A stretch of DNA of 64,000 nt from Blastomussa wellsi (GCA_947652115.1 OX393567.1:24266050-24330049), one strand, 5' to 3'; positions 33,939-59,090 are shown, counted from the first letter of the stretch. Notes: generated by a model not told the origin, from the letters alone. A program made the numbers and translations.

Positions 33939-35172
33939 GACAGTTTGTTAGTTGGGCGCCCCTGCAGTTTCAACTATCCGCCAAGAAAGCTAAAGAAAAT
34001 TTTAAATTTTCAATGAATAGGGCGTCCGAAAGTTTTGCAAATACATGTATTAACCTCATTTTTTAAATTCTGAAGCACCCTTTGTCTCGCTGACATTCCT
34101 ACCTTTTTCTCGGAACTTGTGATTGTCAGAACACAATGGCCAATACTTTACTCAAGTACTGAAGACGAAGACTGAATGAAAGGCTCAAATATTAGCATGC
34201 CTGGCATAATTTATGCGTTTCATAATAGCGTTTACGTTGAATTCTAAACGTCAAAATAATTACATTTGCTACCAAGCTATTAATTGTCTCGTATGTTTTT
34301 ATTTTCTAATCTCCTCTCGCACGCAATGTTTGTTTAAAAATATCCTACACGGTGGCCCTAATACCTACATGCAGACTATGCTTAGTGAAATAGGTGCTTA
34401 TGCAATCCGCCACCTTATCGACTAGCAAAAAGGCGCAAGAGGTTGTTTCTTTGGTTGTTTTATACCTGTGTCAACTGCGCGCAAAGACCAGCATCAGACA
34501 CAAACGAAGCTTGCCGACCATAGCTCAATTAACTGCAAGAGGAAACTTTATTTTGTCACGGAAGATTGCGTTTATCACTGTGAATAGCTTTAAACTAAAA
34601 AAAATTTCGGCTGGGCTTCTTTGAGAGGCTTCTGTATGTACAGTACTTGTAAAAAAATTGGGACGATTTTAATTTCGGATCAAAGAAGTGTCCGAAATTT
34701 TTAAGCGTCTGAAATATGTACAGTAATAAAACACTAGTTCTTGGCCATCGCTAATACTCTGATTAGGCTTTGTTCGTTCTTAGCTTTTATCATTGGAAAG
34801 GTTTCATTTTCTCTGAAAAGCAGAATAGAGATATCTTTCATTTTGCAGTAAAACATTCCTAAACGTCGAAATGGTTTCATTGACTACCAGACTATTAACT
34901 GGCAGGTTATTGATCAAAGAAGAAAACAATTTTTAGCAGTTATGAGCACGGAATCGCTTAAGTCAGTGGATTAGCACCGCTATTGTATGAAAAAAGCTAG
35001 TATTAACTGGTAGTTTTAAGAGAGTTCTCAATATGTTAGCGCGCAATATCAATTTTTTAACGGTTCAGCATTCTGATTGATTCGTCAGAGTATTAAGTTT
35101 AGAAAATATAAATATTGTCAAAGTTGAATTCATATATTTTTATTAGAGTTTTTGTTGTGTATTATCGCTGAA

Positions 35173-35211
<39 letters not shown>

Positions 35212-35568
35212 CGGGGCGAGTCAAAATACAAACAAGTAGTAAAAAATTCTCAGCGATACTACACAACAAAACGTCTAATAAGAGATTTACTCACGCCAAA
35301 TTGTTATGTACGTGCGGGTATGAAATTATCAAGTTTGTTCCAGAAATTTAGCGAAAAATACAGTATTAGCAAATTTTTTGCTTGATACAATTCAGTATTC
35401 AAATATGTTGTTCCAGTTAAATGACAGTGACATTAATAATATTTTTCTTATTTTAAATCAAATATCATCATAATTTTCACTGAATAATATGTTAACCTTT
35501 TCCCAAAGTTTCATAGCCGTCGCGTGCAAGCCGAAAACGTTGTCACGCTATCACTTAGGGTTCTATTA

Positions 35569-35720
35569 GGTGCGTTCCTTTGGAGTGATCCGTGATCTCT
35601 CGGAACATGGTGCATCAAAGGAGCAGCTGAGCAAGGATTCGCCGGCGCCTTTGATGCACCATGATCAGAGAGATCTCGAATCAATGATCCTGATCCGGAT
35701 CATCCAAAAGGAACGCACCC
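35569..35720. repeat. Harbinger-like hairpin MITE (copy 2), shortened left arm
   Basis: Same element as 23737-23907 but the left arm has lost 19 bp between two GTGATCCG repeats (copy 1 reads GTGATCCGGATCAGGATCAG before the second GTGATCCG). The right arm is full length, so the hairpin is now asymmetric. Confidence 0.65.
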
Positions 35721-36062
35721 TTAGACGTAACCCAACGGTGAACTAATCAAATACTTTCTGCTGTTACATTACGTCACTTTTTGCACGGGGCACAATCTCG
35801 TTCCCAGAGTCAACGGGCTCATCGGCTAGCCCGTTGACTCTGGGAACGAGACTAACGGCCACTCTTTGGTGACTTCTTACATGACGAGTAGACGGTTTCG
35901 GACTTACGAGATTTTCCTGCAGGAAGCTATCGGCAATCTACGGACTGAAAACTGCTGTTGTTTAATACAAAAATGCCTTTTCCTGCCAGAATAGGTCGGC
36001 CCCATGAAGTATGTGGAATCAGGTGTACCGATATAATTACTTCTGAAAGTTAACAAGTCGTA

Positions 36063-36566
36063 TATGAATGGGCTTTATCACGTTTTTCGACGCTATCTTG
36101 ACGAGTGGGTAAAATTTATCAATACAGTGTTTGTATGGGAATCTGTTGGGAAATACGTATTTTAAAAATTGAAGTTTGCACAATTTATTAATAGCAACAT
36201 CAAAATACTAGGTAGAAGATTGTATTCACCAAGTTTAAAGGATGCAGCTGTGATGGAAGACGCTCAATTTTTTTTTTTTATTTTCCATACATTTATCTTT
36301 CATTTTTGTCCCGCAAACCTCGTCAACCCAGCTAAATTTACAGACAAATGTATGGAAAATTAAAAAATTAACTGATTGTCTTCCATCCCAGCTGAATCCT
36401 TCAAACTTGGTGAATACAATCTTCTGCCTTGAGTCATAAATTGTGCAAACTTCGATTTTTCAAAAAAAGTTATTTCCCATCAGATTCCCATGCAAACACT
36501 GTAATTTCTGACGGCTTCGCCTACCCATCAAGATGGCTTAGAAAACCGTGATAAGGCCTATTCATA
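36063..36566. repeat. Complete 504-bp palindromic element spanning the right duplication breakpoint
   Basis: The left arm (TATGAATGGGCTTTATCACG...) and right arm (...CGTGATAAGGCCTATTCATA) are inverted over about 230 nt each, sharing ACAGTGTTTG, TGGGAATCTG, AGAAGATTGTATTCACCAAG and CCATACATTT. The non-complementary centre is about 36300-36336, and the duplication breakpoint (36332) lies in it. Confidence 0.8.
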
Positions 36567-38206
36567 ATTATTACACTTTAATGCATTTATAAAACGTGGG
36601 TTCACAATCTTCATTTACAACAACTACATTGGGGCATTCCATTTTTTTCTGTACCTCCCTAAGCTAACGATTACAGCACCCTAGCTTTTTGTCAGAACCT
36701 TTGAAGTTTACATCCAAGGGAGGGGGGTTCCATTGTGTGTCCCATTGTTGTACATGCGGCTGAACCCAATACAAGGATGAACTTATCAGTGTTAGTCAAT
36801 GCCTCTCTGCAAAATTCCCTCAGTTACAAATTTCAGTACATTAGTCAAATTTTTGTCATAATAAGGTTCTATCCTCGTGTACCGGTGCACAAGGGAATAA
36901 CCATTGTTCTCTCTTTGTTTATGAGTCATTGGTTAGCTGTCATGCATTGTTGGGTCTATTGTGTCGGCCCTTGTGAACCGGTACACAAGGACAGAATCTA
37001 ATATAAACTTGCAGTTGGTGGCAATTCAGTGAATTGTAAAAGCAATGTAAGTTTCAATGTATGTAAGCTTAGTTTAAGTCGACTTTGTTGTGGGTTAATT
37101 TTATCTTTGGTTTAAATTTTATTTTTCTTTGTTTCAAACTCATTATCATACATACACAAAACAAAGGAAAACAAAATGTGAACCAGAGATAAAATTGAAC
37201 CACAACATCAATCCGCCTTCCCAACATATCCTGATTTGATTTGAGATTAGCCCTGTAAATGAGGCCCCAATAGTGTGGTATTTGGGTGTATTGCTGGTTT
37301 TCACTGTCACGCTATCAAAAACTAAATTAGAAACAATTCAACTACAGAAGCTAAGAATTTCAGGTAGTGTAGATGATAAATAATAAACAATTTCTCCAAG
37401 TCTCAGGCCTGTGAGGTATGCCATTCGCGAGTTATTTGTCAAAACGTTCCACGCAAATTTACAAAGCTCAGTATGGAGACACCATATTTGTGTCCTTCTG
37501 TGGGGCACAAATATGGTCACCATGCTGCTTGAGAAAAAGGATAGGCTTTTTCTAAATAAAACAGCTTTGCCACGGCACTCAGCCAAGATTTGAAGATGTT
37601 GAACTGTTTTCAAAACAAAGGGCACAATCGAGCTGAAATTTTGCAAAGCACTATGCTTTTAGTTCACCTGACAACTGCATGTAGTGCATTTGGCAATGAA
37701 AATTTAGCAGGCCTAGTGAATTTTGATTTCAGACTGTTATGACATCACATGAAAACCAAGAATTAATTTTTTATGCAATCCCCTCCCTCTGGGGGTTGAA
37801 GACGACAGGAATCCAAACCCTCAGTTTTTTGTCAGCATCCTTTTTTAAAAATTAAAATCCAAAGGGTTTTCTTTTTGTTGGCACCTAAAAAACCCATCTT
37901 TGACCTCTTTGCAAAGACCTGCCATCCTTGGGGGAGGAGGAGGTGCAGATAAAAAATGGAACATCCCTTGACTATCGACCAAACAGTTAGCAGTCACAAA
38001 CTAAAGGACTTTGTTACCCATTCATAAATTTGTTATGCTTGTGGCCCAGCTCTGTTCAGTATAGGTATTTTAACCCTGAGAAGGTCTACTACTTTTATTA
38101 AGAGATTGTTTTTAAAGTCTGAATGTAACCTAAAACAATAGCTAGTATGCCTGACAACCTTTAGCATGCCTATACATATTTTTTACATGTATTGTTTTTC
38201 CAATAG
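36567..38206. other. Upstream region of CSN1 gene, no coding exon found
   Basis: This holds one TIR repeat (36865-36998) and a looser pair of inverted motifs, GGCATTCCATTTTTTTCTG (36633) and ATGGAACATCCC (about 37958). A 5' non-coding or N-terminal exon of the CSN1 gene should lie here or further left, because the first recognised coding exon begins after a splice acceptor. I could not identify it. Confidence 0.4.
36865..36998. repeat. TIR repeat (GTGTACCGGTGCACAAGGG family), copy A
   Basis: Ends CTCGTGTACCGGTGCACAAG and CTTGTGAACCGGTACACAAG are inverted repeats around GTCATTGGTTAGCTGT. A close relative lies at 50331-50456. ORFs across it are not gene-like. Confidence 0.65.
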
Positions 38207-38221
38207 AACCCAATTGAACCC

Positions 38222-49408
<11,187 letters not shown>

Positions 49409-49539
49409 AGACCCTAACGACGTGGAAGTTCCTTCGGTCTTCTGCTAGTTTCTGTTCGTAAATGAATTTTTCAGACGCCTCGACGGTCCGCTGTGAAATA
49501 GGCTCAACAACAAAATTTACCCCTTTCACTTTCACTTAT

Positions 49540-49545
49540 AATAAA
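49540..49545 (+). terminator. Candidate poly(A) signal of CSN1 gene
   Basis: AATAAA is 132 bases after the TAG at 49408, the first such hexamer downstream of the stop. This gives a short, plausible 3' UTR. Confidence 0.45.
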
Positions 49546-50330
49546 TGTGGCTCCGAAACCTTTGTAACAGTGAGAGTCGAGTCAGAATTTGCGTGATGGA
49601 AACGTGAAAGGCGGTATAACGAGAGAAATCCTGTTGAACTTGAAACAGTACGTCAGTGAATAAATTGTCTTTGTGTAGAGCGATGTCTTGTACTTTGAAA
49701 AAAATAAAGCATGTCAAACTGAGCAAAGCATCAGTGAATCCTTTACATATCCTCAATCTCTCGATACTGCTGGTGTAAAATTCCCAGAAAGTATAAAACG
49801 TGTTCCATGCCAAAACGTCCCCTCGTCAGTTGGTTGCCATGTATCAACTGACGAGGTCTGTTGACGAAACTAGTGTTGGGTAGCTTATGTTAATGTGTAT
49901 AGAAACTAAATGCTAATGAGGTTTTTCCTTTTCAATATGATGTGGAAAATATTTCTATTTCAGTTTATTACAAATACAGACCTGTTAGTAAAAGTCGAGT
50001 TTAGGAAGCTTAAATATTTACAGGAACAGTGAAGAACTGGCGTGAATAATATTGTCGCGGTGGGCTGTGACTAGCCTGTGATCATTCTCTCTCTTCCCTC
50101 CCTTCCTACTTGTTATCGAAAGAAAAGAAAACGCAAGCCTGATCGCAGAGTAGGCCATGACAACGCAAACGGAGAATTGCAACGTTTTGTTTTACCTCTG
50201 TGGAAAAACCTGTGACTTTTTTCTTTGTTTTTTTTTGTTCTATATTGTTTTGAGTTCTTTGTTGTCTTGCTCGTTCTTTGTTTTACGTCACTGGTGAGTG
50301 TCACAGATTTTTACACCGAGGATTTAATAG

Positions 50331-50456
50331 GTGCTGTTCTGCTGTCCCGGTGCACAAGGGAGTAACCATTGTTCTTTCTAGGAGTCATTGGTTAGCTGTT
50401 GTGAATTGTTCGGTCTTTGGTATCGGCTCTTGTGAACCGGTACACGAGGACAGAAC
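50331..50456. repeat. TIR repeat (GTGTACCGGTGCACAAGGG family), copy B
   Basis: Ends CCCGGTGCACAAGGG and CTTGTGAACCGGTACACGAG, with the internal string GTCATTGGTTAGCTGT shared with 36865-36998. The interior is otherwise similar, including TAACCATTGTTCT. Confidence 0.65.
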
Positions 50457-53400
50457 GGAGGATAAACCGTTCTTATTCGTAGTTTAGCCTAATGCAATTT
50501 AAAATAAAATGGCGTGAACGCAATTTCTGATGCACAATAACATTCCATAGCGTGATAGGAGTATTGCAGACCGAAACTTCAGATGACCAGCTTTGGTGTT
50601 TTGCTTTGTTTCCCTTGAAAAAGATATGGTGGAAACTGTGCTATATGGTTAGGAGAAGAGAAAAAATTTGCATTGTAAAACTTAAACTCACGGGCAACGT
50701 CGTTGAATGTTTTTTGTTGGCCACGAAAGCATTTTGGGTGTGGGAAAAAGCCAAAAGTGGTAACTATAAAAATTTGAAATGCTAAAACTGGCTTAACCTT
50801 GTCCTTAATAGAAGAGGTAATTTGCATTATTTAGAGCTGATTGTCTATGCGGCTATGTGGGCTATTTTGTAAAACCACGGGTCGGCTTCTGTTAAAATTT
50901 GTAAATCTTGGCGAAATATTAAAGGCGTCTTTTAATTGAAGTTAGATGGAAGTGTACAACTTTTACATGCCTCACCCTCTTAAATCGTGAAAATGTTTGT
51001 TCGAGAAATTTCTGTACAGATATTCTTATTCCAAGGAGCATTTCAGGTAAAGTTAAATTTGGTTCCAACCAATTATTATTGCTTTCCACATTTGCTTATG
51101 ATCTAAATTCATGTAATGTCCTTAATAATTTATACACTACCCGCTGTCGGTTACTAGACATGATATTTACATAAGGTGTTTTATATCTAGAGGAAATTTT
51201 TAAAAAGTTGATATTCAATCGACTGGATTTTCTTCGTGGCCACAAGCTTACAGATAGCCATGTCAGGTGAGTTTAAAATATGGCGTTAATTTTAATTCAA
51301 GGCTTTCCCCGATCACGCACGTGAAAACGTTCGCGCTGTTTGAAACAAACATTAATATCAAAAGTTAAGTTAGTGCACTGGTGCAAAGTAAATTCAATTC
51401 AAGTTACTGTCTTTTAAAGGCGATAGAAGATTTCTCCGCAGTTTTAATGGCGTACACCGACTGTATTAGATTTTTTAGTTAAGACTCGACTTAAACGCGC
51501 GTCCCTCTGAAATTTTTCACATCATCGGTTCGGGCTTGTGTGCCATCATTCTAATTCCTATATACGTTAAATCAGCGTCAAAATCGCAAAACTTGCAAGA
51601 TGTTGGAAATTATTTCTGTGACAGGCTTTACAGAGAATTTAAAGCAGATGATGCCTGAAATCGTAGAAAATACCAGGGGAATTCTTTACTTTCTGGTCAA
51701 ACTTGGGTAGAAATGAAATTAACTTAAACTTGAATGTTCTCTGGTAAAAGAAAATTTTCACCTTGAAAGCTTGGAAAGCCTGGTATCTTGACACGGACAG
51801 CAAACTTAAAAATCCCTCAATTCTACCTATTCAGAAATGAGCCAGGCGAGGGTAATGCAAAAAATTCCAGTGTTTTCTTTGCCAATGGTACTGCAGTGTG
51901 CAAATATAGCGTGTTTACATAGCCACAAGCAAAACACTTCAAGAAATGGTTTCAGGTAGAACCTCGAACGTTAAACAACACTGACATACTTAAATTAAAA
52001 CGATCATAAGTTCATTGCAGACATGTAATGTTGTTTCTTGACAAAAAGAAAAAAACATGGGTTACACTATAAAAAGAAAAACTTGACAGCAAAAGCAGTT
52101 AAGTTAGCCCTCTTAGAAAAGACTATTAGTGCTATGAATTATGGGACATTTCTGAGGAGAGGGGGGTGGGGAGGGGCCACAATACGCAAAAACAAGATGG
52201 GACGGTACACTGAATGGCGATCGATCATTTAATTTTTTTCTCGGAGCTTTACGGATTGGATCAAATTTCGACACGCCAACGTCGCTAAAAAAAAACCAGC
52301 ATTGCTTCATCGGTGTGACTTGTAATTCTTGAGGTATTTGTTTCGCAAAATTTAGTTAAAGGTCCCTAGTCGACCACACCTTTCTTATTGTTTACATGCG
52401 AGAGTTCAGTATTACATTTTACCCTAACCGTAGCAAAACGAAAGAGATCACTGAGAAACTTGCCAAATTTGTAATTAAACTTTTCCAGTAACATAACTTA
52501 CGGCAATCTAACAAGATTTCGCTTCACCATACAATTTCCATAATTTTGATGGCATCGAAAATGGCGGAGGCTGACTGGGGCCCTTTAACTAAATATTGAC
52601 TAAAGCAAACCACAAAATTCAGGGCAGTAAAACACAATAGAAAAAAAAGGATTAATTGATAGAAGCTTTAAAGAAAATCAGCCCGGCAATTTTTTCAGCA
52701 AGTGCTGTCCGTAACGCGGCGCCTGTAAGGATGCTTTCCAGTTCGTACAGCGCAGTCTCGAGACACGTCGAGATTCGTTTATATTTTTGTTTTGAATTCG
52801 TTGATATGAAGTTTTTCAGTCCGCAATTACGGGTCCTTTTGTTTAGGAGAGATCAGTGAGTTGAAACAGAATACCGTCGAGGTTCTGCGTGTACTCGAGC
52901 TCTTTATTATTGTTTTGCAAGGATTCTGGTGTTAATGATTGAAGAAAAAGGTAAGGTTTTTTTCCCGTAATTTTCATTTTGGATAGTAAGCATTTTTTGG
53001 CGTGAGACTCACAAAAACATTGCAGGCAGAGATTGTGTAGTATGGACTGAAAATCATCTTAAAAGTCAAATGCACAGAAAACTGAACGCATGGCCTCCGG
53101 CGGTCAACTGGATCAGGGGATCGAACATGGATCGGAATATGGGTCAGATTCGCCATTAAAAAAAGGACACGTGCTTGTACTTGTTCTTATCTGTTCCTGT
53201 CTCGAAAGCCGATTGTCTCTCTAAAACGGTAAGACCTGGGCACGAATGGATCAATAATCGTGACAACAGATAATAATTACAGATTAACTGAACTGAGGTC
53301 AATGCGTTTGAAAAATCGTATATAAATTGCAGACTTAGTATAAACATTACTACCTTAATATTTGTCAGAGCCGCGAATACTGATTAATAATGAACATATC

Positions 53401-55945
53401 TACTTCTCGATAACGTTTGGCTATGACAAAGAGGCCAGGTTTATTCACAATTCAGCACACTGGAGTACTGATACGATGTCTACTTTCCGTAAAGAGATGA
53501 TAGATTGGAAACCGCATTTCATTAACGACCTTTGTAAAACCCTGAACCAAGCTGGATGAATTTAAGAAGGCCATGTTATAAAACATTCAACAATCTTACT
53601 CGCTTGGTGGCAATGGTGATTTTAATATTGATTATTTTTGTACTACCCTTAATGAATATCTTAGTTTTATGATAGATGACGTCCACGTTTTATCCGTCGC
53701 GTTTCTTTATCTCAACTTTAGACGTTCTTTACAGAAGGTGCGATTGGAAATCGAAACCTGGATTGCCATAAACAAACTTTACTAAAACGGTTCGAAACGG
53801 TGTTAAATTAAAAACGAGAAAAGTGTCACCAATTATAAGCACAAAAAAGCGAAGGCATGAAAATTGATGGTCCCTGGGTTGTTCAAGATGGAGTATAAAT
53901 TTATTTTTGTTTTCCTTTTCATTTTTATTGACGGGGCGTTTTTTGTTTTCAAAATAGCTCAAAACCAAAGAAACTGTTCATTAAAATTTCATTTTGCTGC
54001 AATTTCCAGACAAAACACATTAAGTTTTAACCGATAAAGTGATGATCTATAGTGGCTTGTACCCTAGATTAACATCGCTATGAAATGGGTGGTCTTGTGG
54101 TGGATTTAGGAAGCGAGCACGGGAACATTCACTTAGAAACTTGTATGGAATTGTTGCTGTTTCTTTGCGGTTCTTAGCAAGCTTGACGTAAAAGGTAAGC
54201 GAATTAATAATGATCATGAAGACTTAAGCGAGTTTGCTTCTTTGCTCAAATTGTTGTTTTAGACGAATGCAGAGTTTGTTATTCTAAAATATTGTTTATG
54301 TTTCTTCAAAGACGCGCTAAGCAAGATAGTCAACTATGTTTTAACGGAGCTTTGCTAGGTTTTTCGATCAGTTTTAAAATCCAGTCATTGTTTGTTTGCA
54401 TTTTATTCAGAGGTTTTAGTTCCTTAGTGATTTTTGTAAAAATAAAGATTTGCATTAGCTTGTTTTTTCTTTCAATTTTAACATTTGATTTATAACGGAA
54501 AGTTTATGTGAAGTTTATTTACGATTATGGTGCGTTGCTATTTGGCTTTGCTTATTTTTCAAGGTGGTTAAGCGTTATAACAGAAGAGCTATTTTTTCAT
54601 TTTTTTATCGGTTTTTGTAGTGTATGTGGAATTTTCGTGAACAACAACTTCGAATTTAGAGGTATCGAAATAATTCAAGATGCATTGATGATTTTTATGG
54701 CCATGAGTACCTTCGAACAGTGCCCACCTTGTAATATTTTGAGAAATGTTCTCACTGTAATGTAATGATAGCCGATGATAACAAAAAATTGACGCATTCC
54801 GACAGTTTGGTCAGATAGCAACAGTGTGGCTAGAATAATCCGCGAGATGAATATGATAACAACATGGACAATTCGTTATCACTAATATAGAAACCGAATT
54901 ACAACACATGTAACTTATCGTGTGCAACACATTTTTAGACTGATAGTTTGAGGAGATCTATAAATACAAATAAAACAACATTAATTAAAGTGAGAAGAAG
55001 CAAAAATATCTAACCTAAGTTAAAAGTATATTTTCAATACACTTTTTGGCGGATTAGCTTGCTACCGGTAATTATTTCAAATTAAAGATTCAGCAATCTG
55101 AGGTTGTTTCCGTGCCTCAAAACTAAAAACATTATCAAAGAAGCTACAAGGTTTCATTTTTGTACAGAACACCTTGAAGTATGTTCATATGTTTAGTTGA
55201 AAAGAAGGGGAGAGGGGGGGGGGGGGGGGAATAGCGGATTTTGTTGCTTGTCGACTCGGTTCTCAGACATTTTTACCGGCGTTTAGAACAAAATCTATTT
55301 GCCTATCCAGCACATTATGTTTTCGTTGTGTTGTGTGGTTGGAACTGGAAACTTGTCATATGAGAAATGGTATACAATGAATTTGTCAGGATTTTTGGTG
55401 GAAATTCAAGTGTTTATTGGATACGCGCACAAGAGTCTTACTAGTAAACAATATTTGTTTGTTTACATTGGCCCTGCAAAGCCCAATGGGAAGTGGTCAA
55501 TTAAGTAATTATTATCTATATATTTTTTATTATTATTAAATAATTGGGATCGAGTCGGGAACCAATTGGGTACCCGCTCAAACTGGCGTCTTTTCTTCTC
55601 TCCCGCGCCGGTAACTAAAGGCGGGGAGCTTCGGGCAAAAACCTTCTCATCGAAAGGATGGTGGTGCGCGTTCTTAGTTGTCAGTGACAGGCGGGTGGTA
55701 TTTTTGTTACTCAAAGGCCTCAAAGGCATAGCCCAGGACTAAAGGCACTGCTTGGAACGTGCTGTGATTGCGACTTTCTACTTTCGAGCATAATTTGGCT
55801 TCCAGACAACAGTGTGGCATGTTTGAATGTAAATTTTGGTTCATTAGACTGGCTGTGTTCATTAACCAGAAAGCTATTTTCGGAAATCGTCTGTTTTGCT
55901 AGGACATTCGGCGGCTTAGGAAGATACATCGTGTAGCTATCATTG

Positions 55946-56120
55946 AGTGGTTTGATAGGGATATCTATAGGAACATGTACCTGAATTTGTTCAAATAGTT
56001 ACTCCAGCCGTTTAAACTTCGACGTTAGTAAGGAAGGTGGCTGTCCCGCAGGCACTTTACTGATTAGCACGTCGACTTTACTGGCTGAAGAATGATTAAA
56101 AACTACACCAAGTACCTACC
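55946..56120 (-). repeat. Dispersed repeat, member B (inverted relative to 47838-48012)
   Basis: The reverse complement matches 47838-48012 almost end to end, with scattered substitutions. The edges stop abruptly on both sides, suggesting a short mobile element about 175 bp long. Confidence 0.75.
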
Positions 56121-58991
56121 TCGTCTCAATTGCTAGCCGCTGTTCGGGTTATGAGTTCGCACTCCTAGGAACAAAGACTGGAGTCAGACTATCCTCATTT
56201 CATTCATTGATCCGAGTTCTCGTAACGGTCTTAATATGATGTTATTTGCTACATTGCCATAACTAATCCTAACACTATAAAACGCGAAAATAGAACTGAA
56301 ACATATCTTATTGCGATATCCTTTTTGCAAGCCACTTTTAATTACTTGGCGGTGTTTTGTTTTTAGGCCTCATTTAGGAAATAAAATGACCCACAGCCCA
56401 ACCCCAGCAACATTTTGATGTTTTGTTGTTCGTATAACTAAACGTATGGTCATCAAATGAAGAATTAGGACGTAATTAGGAAATTTCCAAAAGTTACAAA
56501 ATTAACAGCTAAACTACGGCGAAGAAATTCTTTCAAGTTGACCTTAAAGTTTGTCGCTGTTTTTGATTGATCCATAAAATTAAAACAAAAATTGTTTACA
56601 AGCATCAAACCTTTTCAATTAAAGATAGTTATCTACTTTGAAGACTGAATAGTAATCGCCTGAGGGGACGACAGAGTGTTTTATAACAACCTCGTGCTTT
56701 GTATAAACGACAATTAAAGCATTCATTTTATTTCTCGATTTGATATTCTCCACAAAGCCAGTCTCTTTTTCATGGCTCAAAACAGTTTGTCCTTGAATTA
56801 GATACGCAAAAGTTTTAACTTTTGAAAACAAGGTGTTTTCTTATTCTACAGATAAAAGTTAGATTTGTCAGATTACATGGTAAATTGTTTGAACGAACAG
56901 CAGTAAAATTAATTTTACAAAATAAAAAAAAAACGTCTCATTAACTAACGCTAATTTCTAACCACAGGATCTTTCAGATATTAAAAGCGGAAGTAAAACC
57001 TAGCAAGAAAATTGCAAGTAATTTTACGTTGGGTTTTTGGTCTTTTATGTGACTTTTCGCTTCTTTTATTTCCTTAGAAGCGCATAATTATCCGCTGGGA
57101 TTAACAATGTATGGCGTTAATTTGTTATTTGGTCTCCTGAGTCGTGTTTTCTTTCTTTCCGGAGACAGTTATACGAAGCCCAGTTAGCGGCTAATGTACA
57201 TGGATTCTATTAACTTTTGAATCTTCTTCACTCAGGACCACTGCGTCACAAAAGCAGCTAAGAATTGCTTCGCACAAATGCGTCCACAATGGTGTCATTA
57301 CGTAGATGGGATTAAGGTAGTGTCAAGTGCTGTCAAGCAAAGTAATCAAAGATCGATAACATGTAAATTTCCATTTATTTAAAATTGCAAATGGTGAGAT
57401 TGTGGTATTTCCAATCATGAAATGCCTGATTTCCGGGAAATGTGAGACGCCTTTAAGGTGCTTCTAAATCGATAATTACGGTTGGTTTATGTGTGAAGAG
57501 TTTGTTCACCTGCGCGTAAAAAACGTAACATATTTGCATTGGTCAGTGCGGCACGCGGTAAAGGTATGTTTTACCTTCTTGTAGGTATTTGATAATACTT
57601 TTGTTTTGTTTTACAATATGTTGGTAGCCGGTAGCCCAGTTACATGAAGTCAATTGCTAAACGATTCAACTCTTAGACGTCTACACAAACATGAAGAAGC
57701 ACGCGCGACGAAAAACTTTTGCAATGGTAATCGAATTTCCATGAAAAGCGTTCGAAGCAAGCCTTGGTAACGGCCGTCTAAACCGCAAATCGTAATTAAA
57801 TAGTAGGGCGCGTAGAGAACCCGTTCGATGATGGCTTTGCCTAGAGGTTGTTTCGATGAGCATGCTAAAATATATAATTTCTTCTTCATTAAAACTAAGG
57901 GAAGTTTGAACATCAACGAAAGTAACTTTAATTTAGCTGAATGGGCTGAAAAGTTAAATTTAATTTAGACTACATTGTGCGAAAACTAGTTGGCTTTCCA
58001 AAGAAGACTTAATATCTTGGTTTCTATGGCTGATTTATTCAGTGGGTTATTTTCACGTAAACGGGTTGACAATAACCAGTGGTATAGCTCGTCACAGTGG
58101 TCTTGACAAGAGTTTACCCTACACTCGCATGCAAATTATTTTCCAGTTTGGTTGAGTCTGTGTGCAATATGTATTAGCTTTCGTCCGCGTTAGAAGCACA
58201 ATATTGAAGATTAAATGTATTTATTTAAACAACGGATGCATCCATTCGACAATCCGAGTCCTGTTTGCCAGAGTTTGCTAAAATTATTCAAACAAATGTA
58301 ACACCAAATTTGCAATTCTCGATGCGTTTTATGGAATATTAATTTCTTGCAAAGATCCTGATTCAATTACCAGAAAATTCATGTTATTTTTGACAGCATC
58401 GGCCCAATTGTTTTCTAAATCTGTCTATTGTCGAAACCATACTTTTTTTTTATTTCTGTTTATGACTAATAATGCTTTGCAATTTCCTAGCTTTGGAAAT
58501 TATTATTTTAAGGTTTTCTAAAATTTGAAAGTAATTTTCATTTGTGCATCACAAAGCTCATTTATATATTTACTTTTATATTCACGTATAAAGGCCAGAG
58601 AAAGTGTGATTATTCTTTAAGGGGTATATTATTAAACGTGAATATAACGCTTTTTATATTCATATACCTGAACAGAATTTTTTATTTAATAGCTGCGTTT
58701 TAGCTAAATTTTACTACCCTTTAAAAAATTTTCTCATTGAGCTTCATAAAACAGTCTCTGCTCTTAATTTCCTGTTTTCAAATGGGCAACCGAACTGTTT
58801 TTGAGTCTTTTTGTATATATATATTTGTTAAAAACTAGCTATGGTATATTGCATTTCCTGAGTTTTGATTGGTTGAGAGGCAATGGTATATGAGCTCATA
58901 TATACCACTGACCTACCAAAAAGGTATGTAAACGCGTAAAACAATGCATTTTTACAATGTTTGTACAATATTTTTGGGGCGTTTTTAATAA

Positions 58992-59090
58992 AACAATTGT
59001 TCCACTCGCGCTTGTTGGATGTGAGTTGGTTATAGCCAACGCGAGGCGCGTACCATCTCATATCCAACGCGAGCTCGTGGAATAATTGTT
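58992..59090. repeat. Hairpin MITE (AACAATTGTTCCACTCGCG ends)
   Basis: Left AACAATTGTTCCACTCGCG and right CGAGCTCGTGGAATAATTGTT are inverted, with inner GTTGGATGTGAG / CTCATATCCAAC, giving a hairpin about 99 bp long. Confidence 0.6.

Larger units (their letters stand above)
24505..36332 (+). repeat. Tandem segmental duplication, copy 2 (about 11.8 kb)
   Basis: This is the second head-to-tail copy of the 9.36-24.5 kb unit, in the same orientation. Relative to copy 1 it lacks about 465 bp of the PLE fragment, about 520 bp near 28.58 kb, about 980 bp including most minisatellite units, the 1,620-bp transposon and the two 93-bp MITEs. It carries a private 456-bp insertion at 33351-33806. The right edge falls inside a palindromic element (36063-36566) that is complete here but only half present at the end of copy 1. 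Confidence 0.93.

Noticed and set aside
49474..49500. Alternative last CSN1 exon (TPRRSAVK-stop)
   Set aside because: It has a usable acceptor, but the SPPRE exon at 49355 matches the conserved CSN1 tail. This stretch falls in its 3' UTR.
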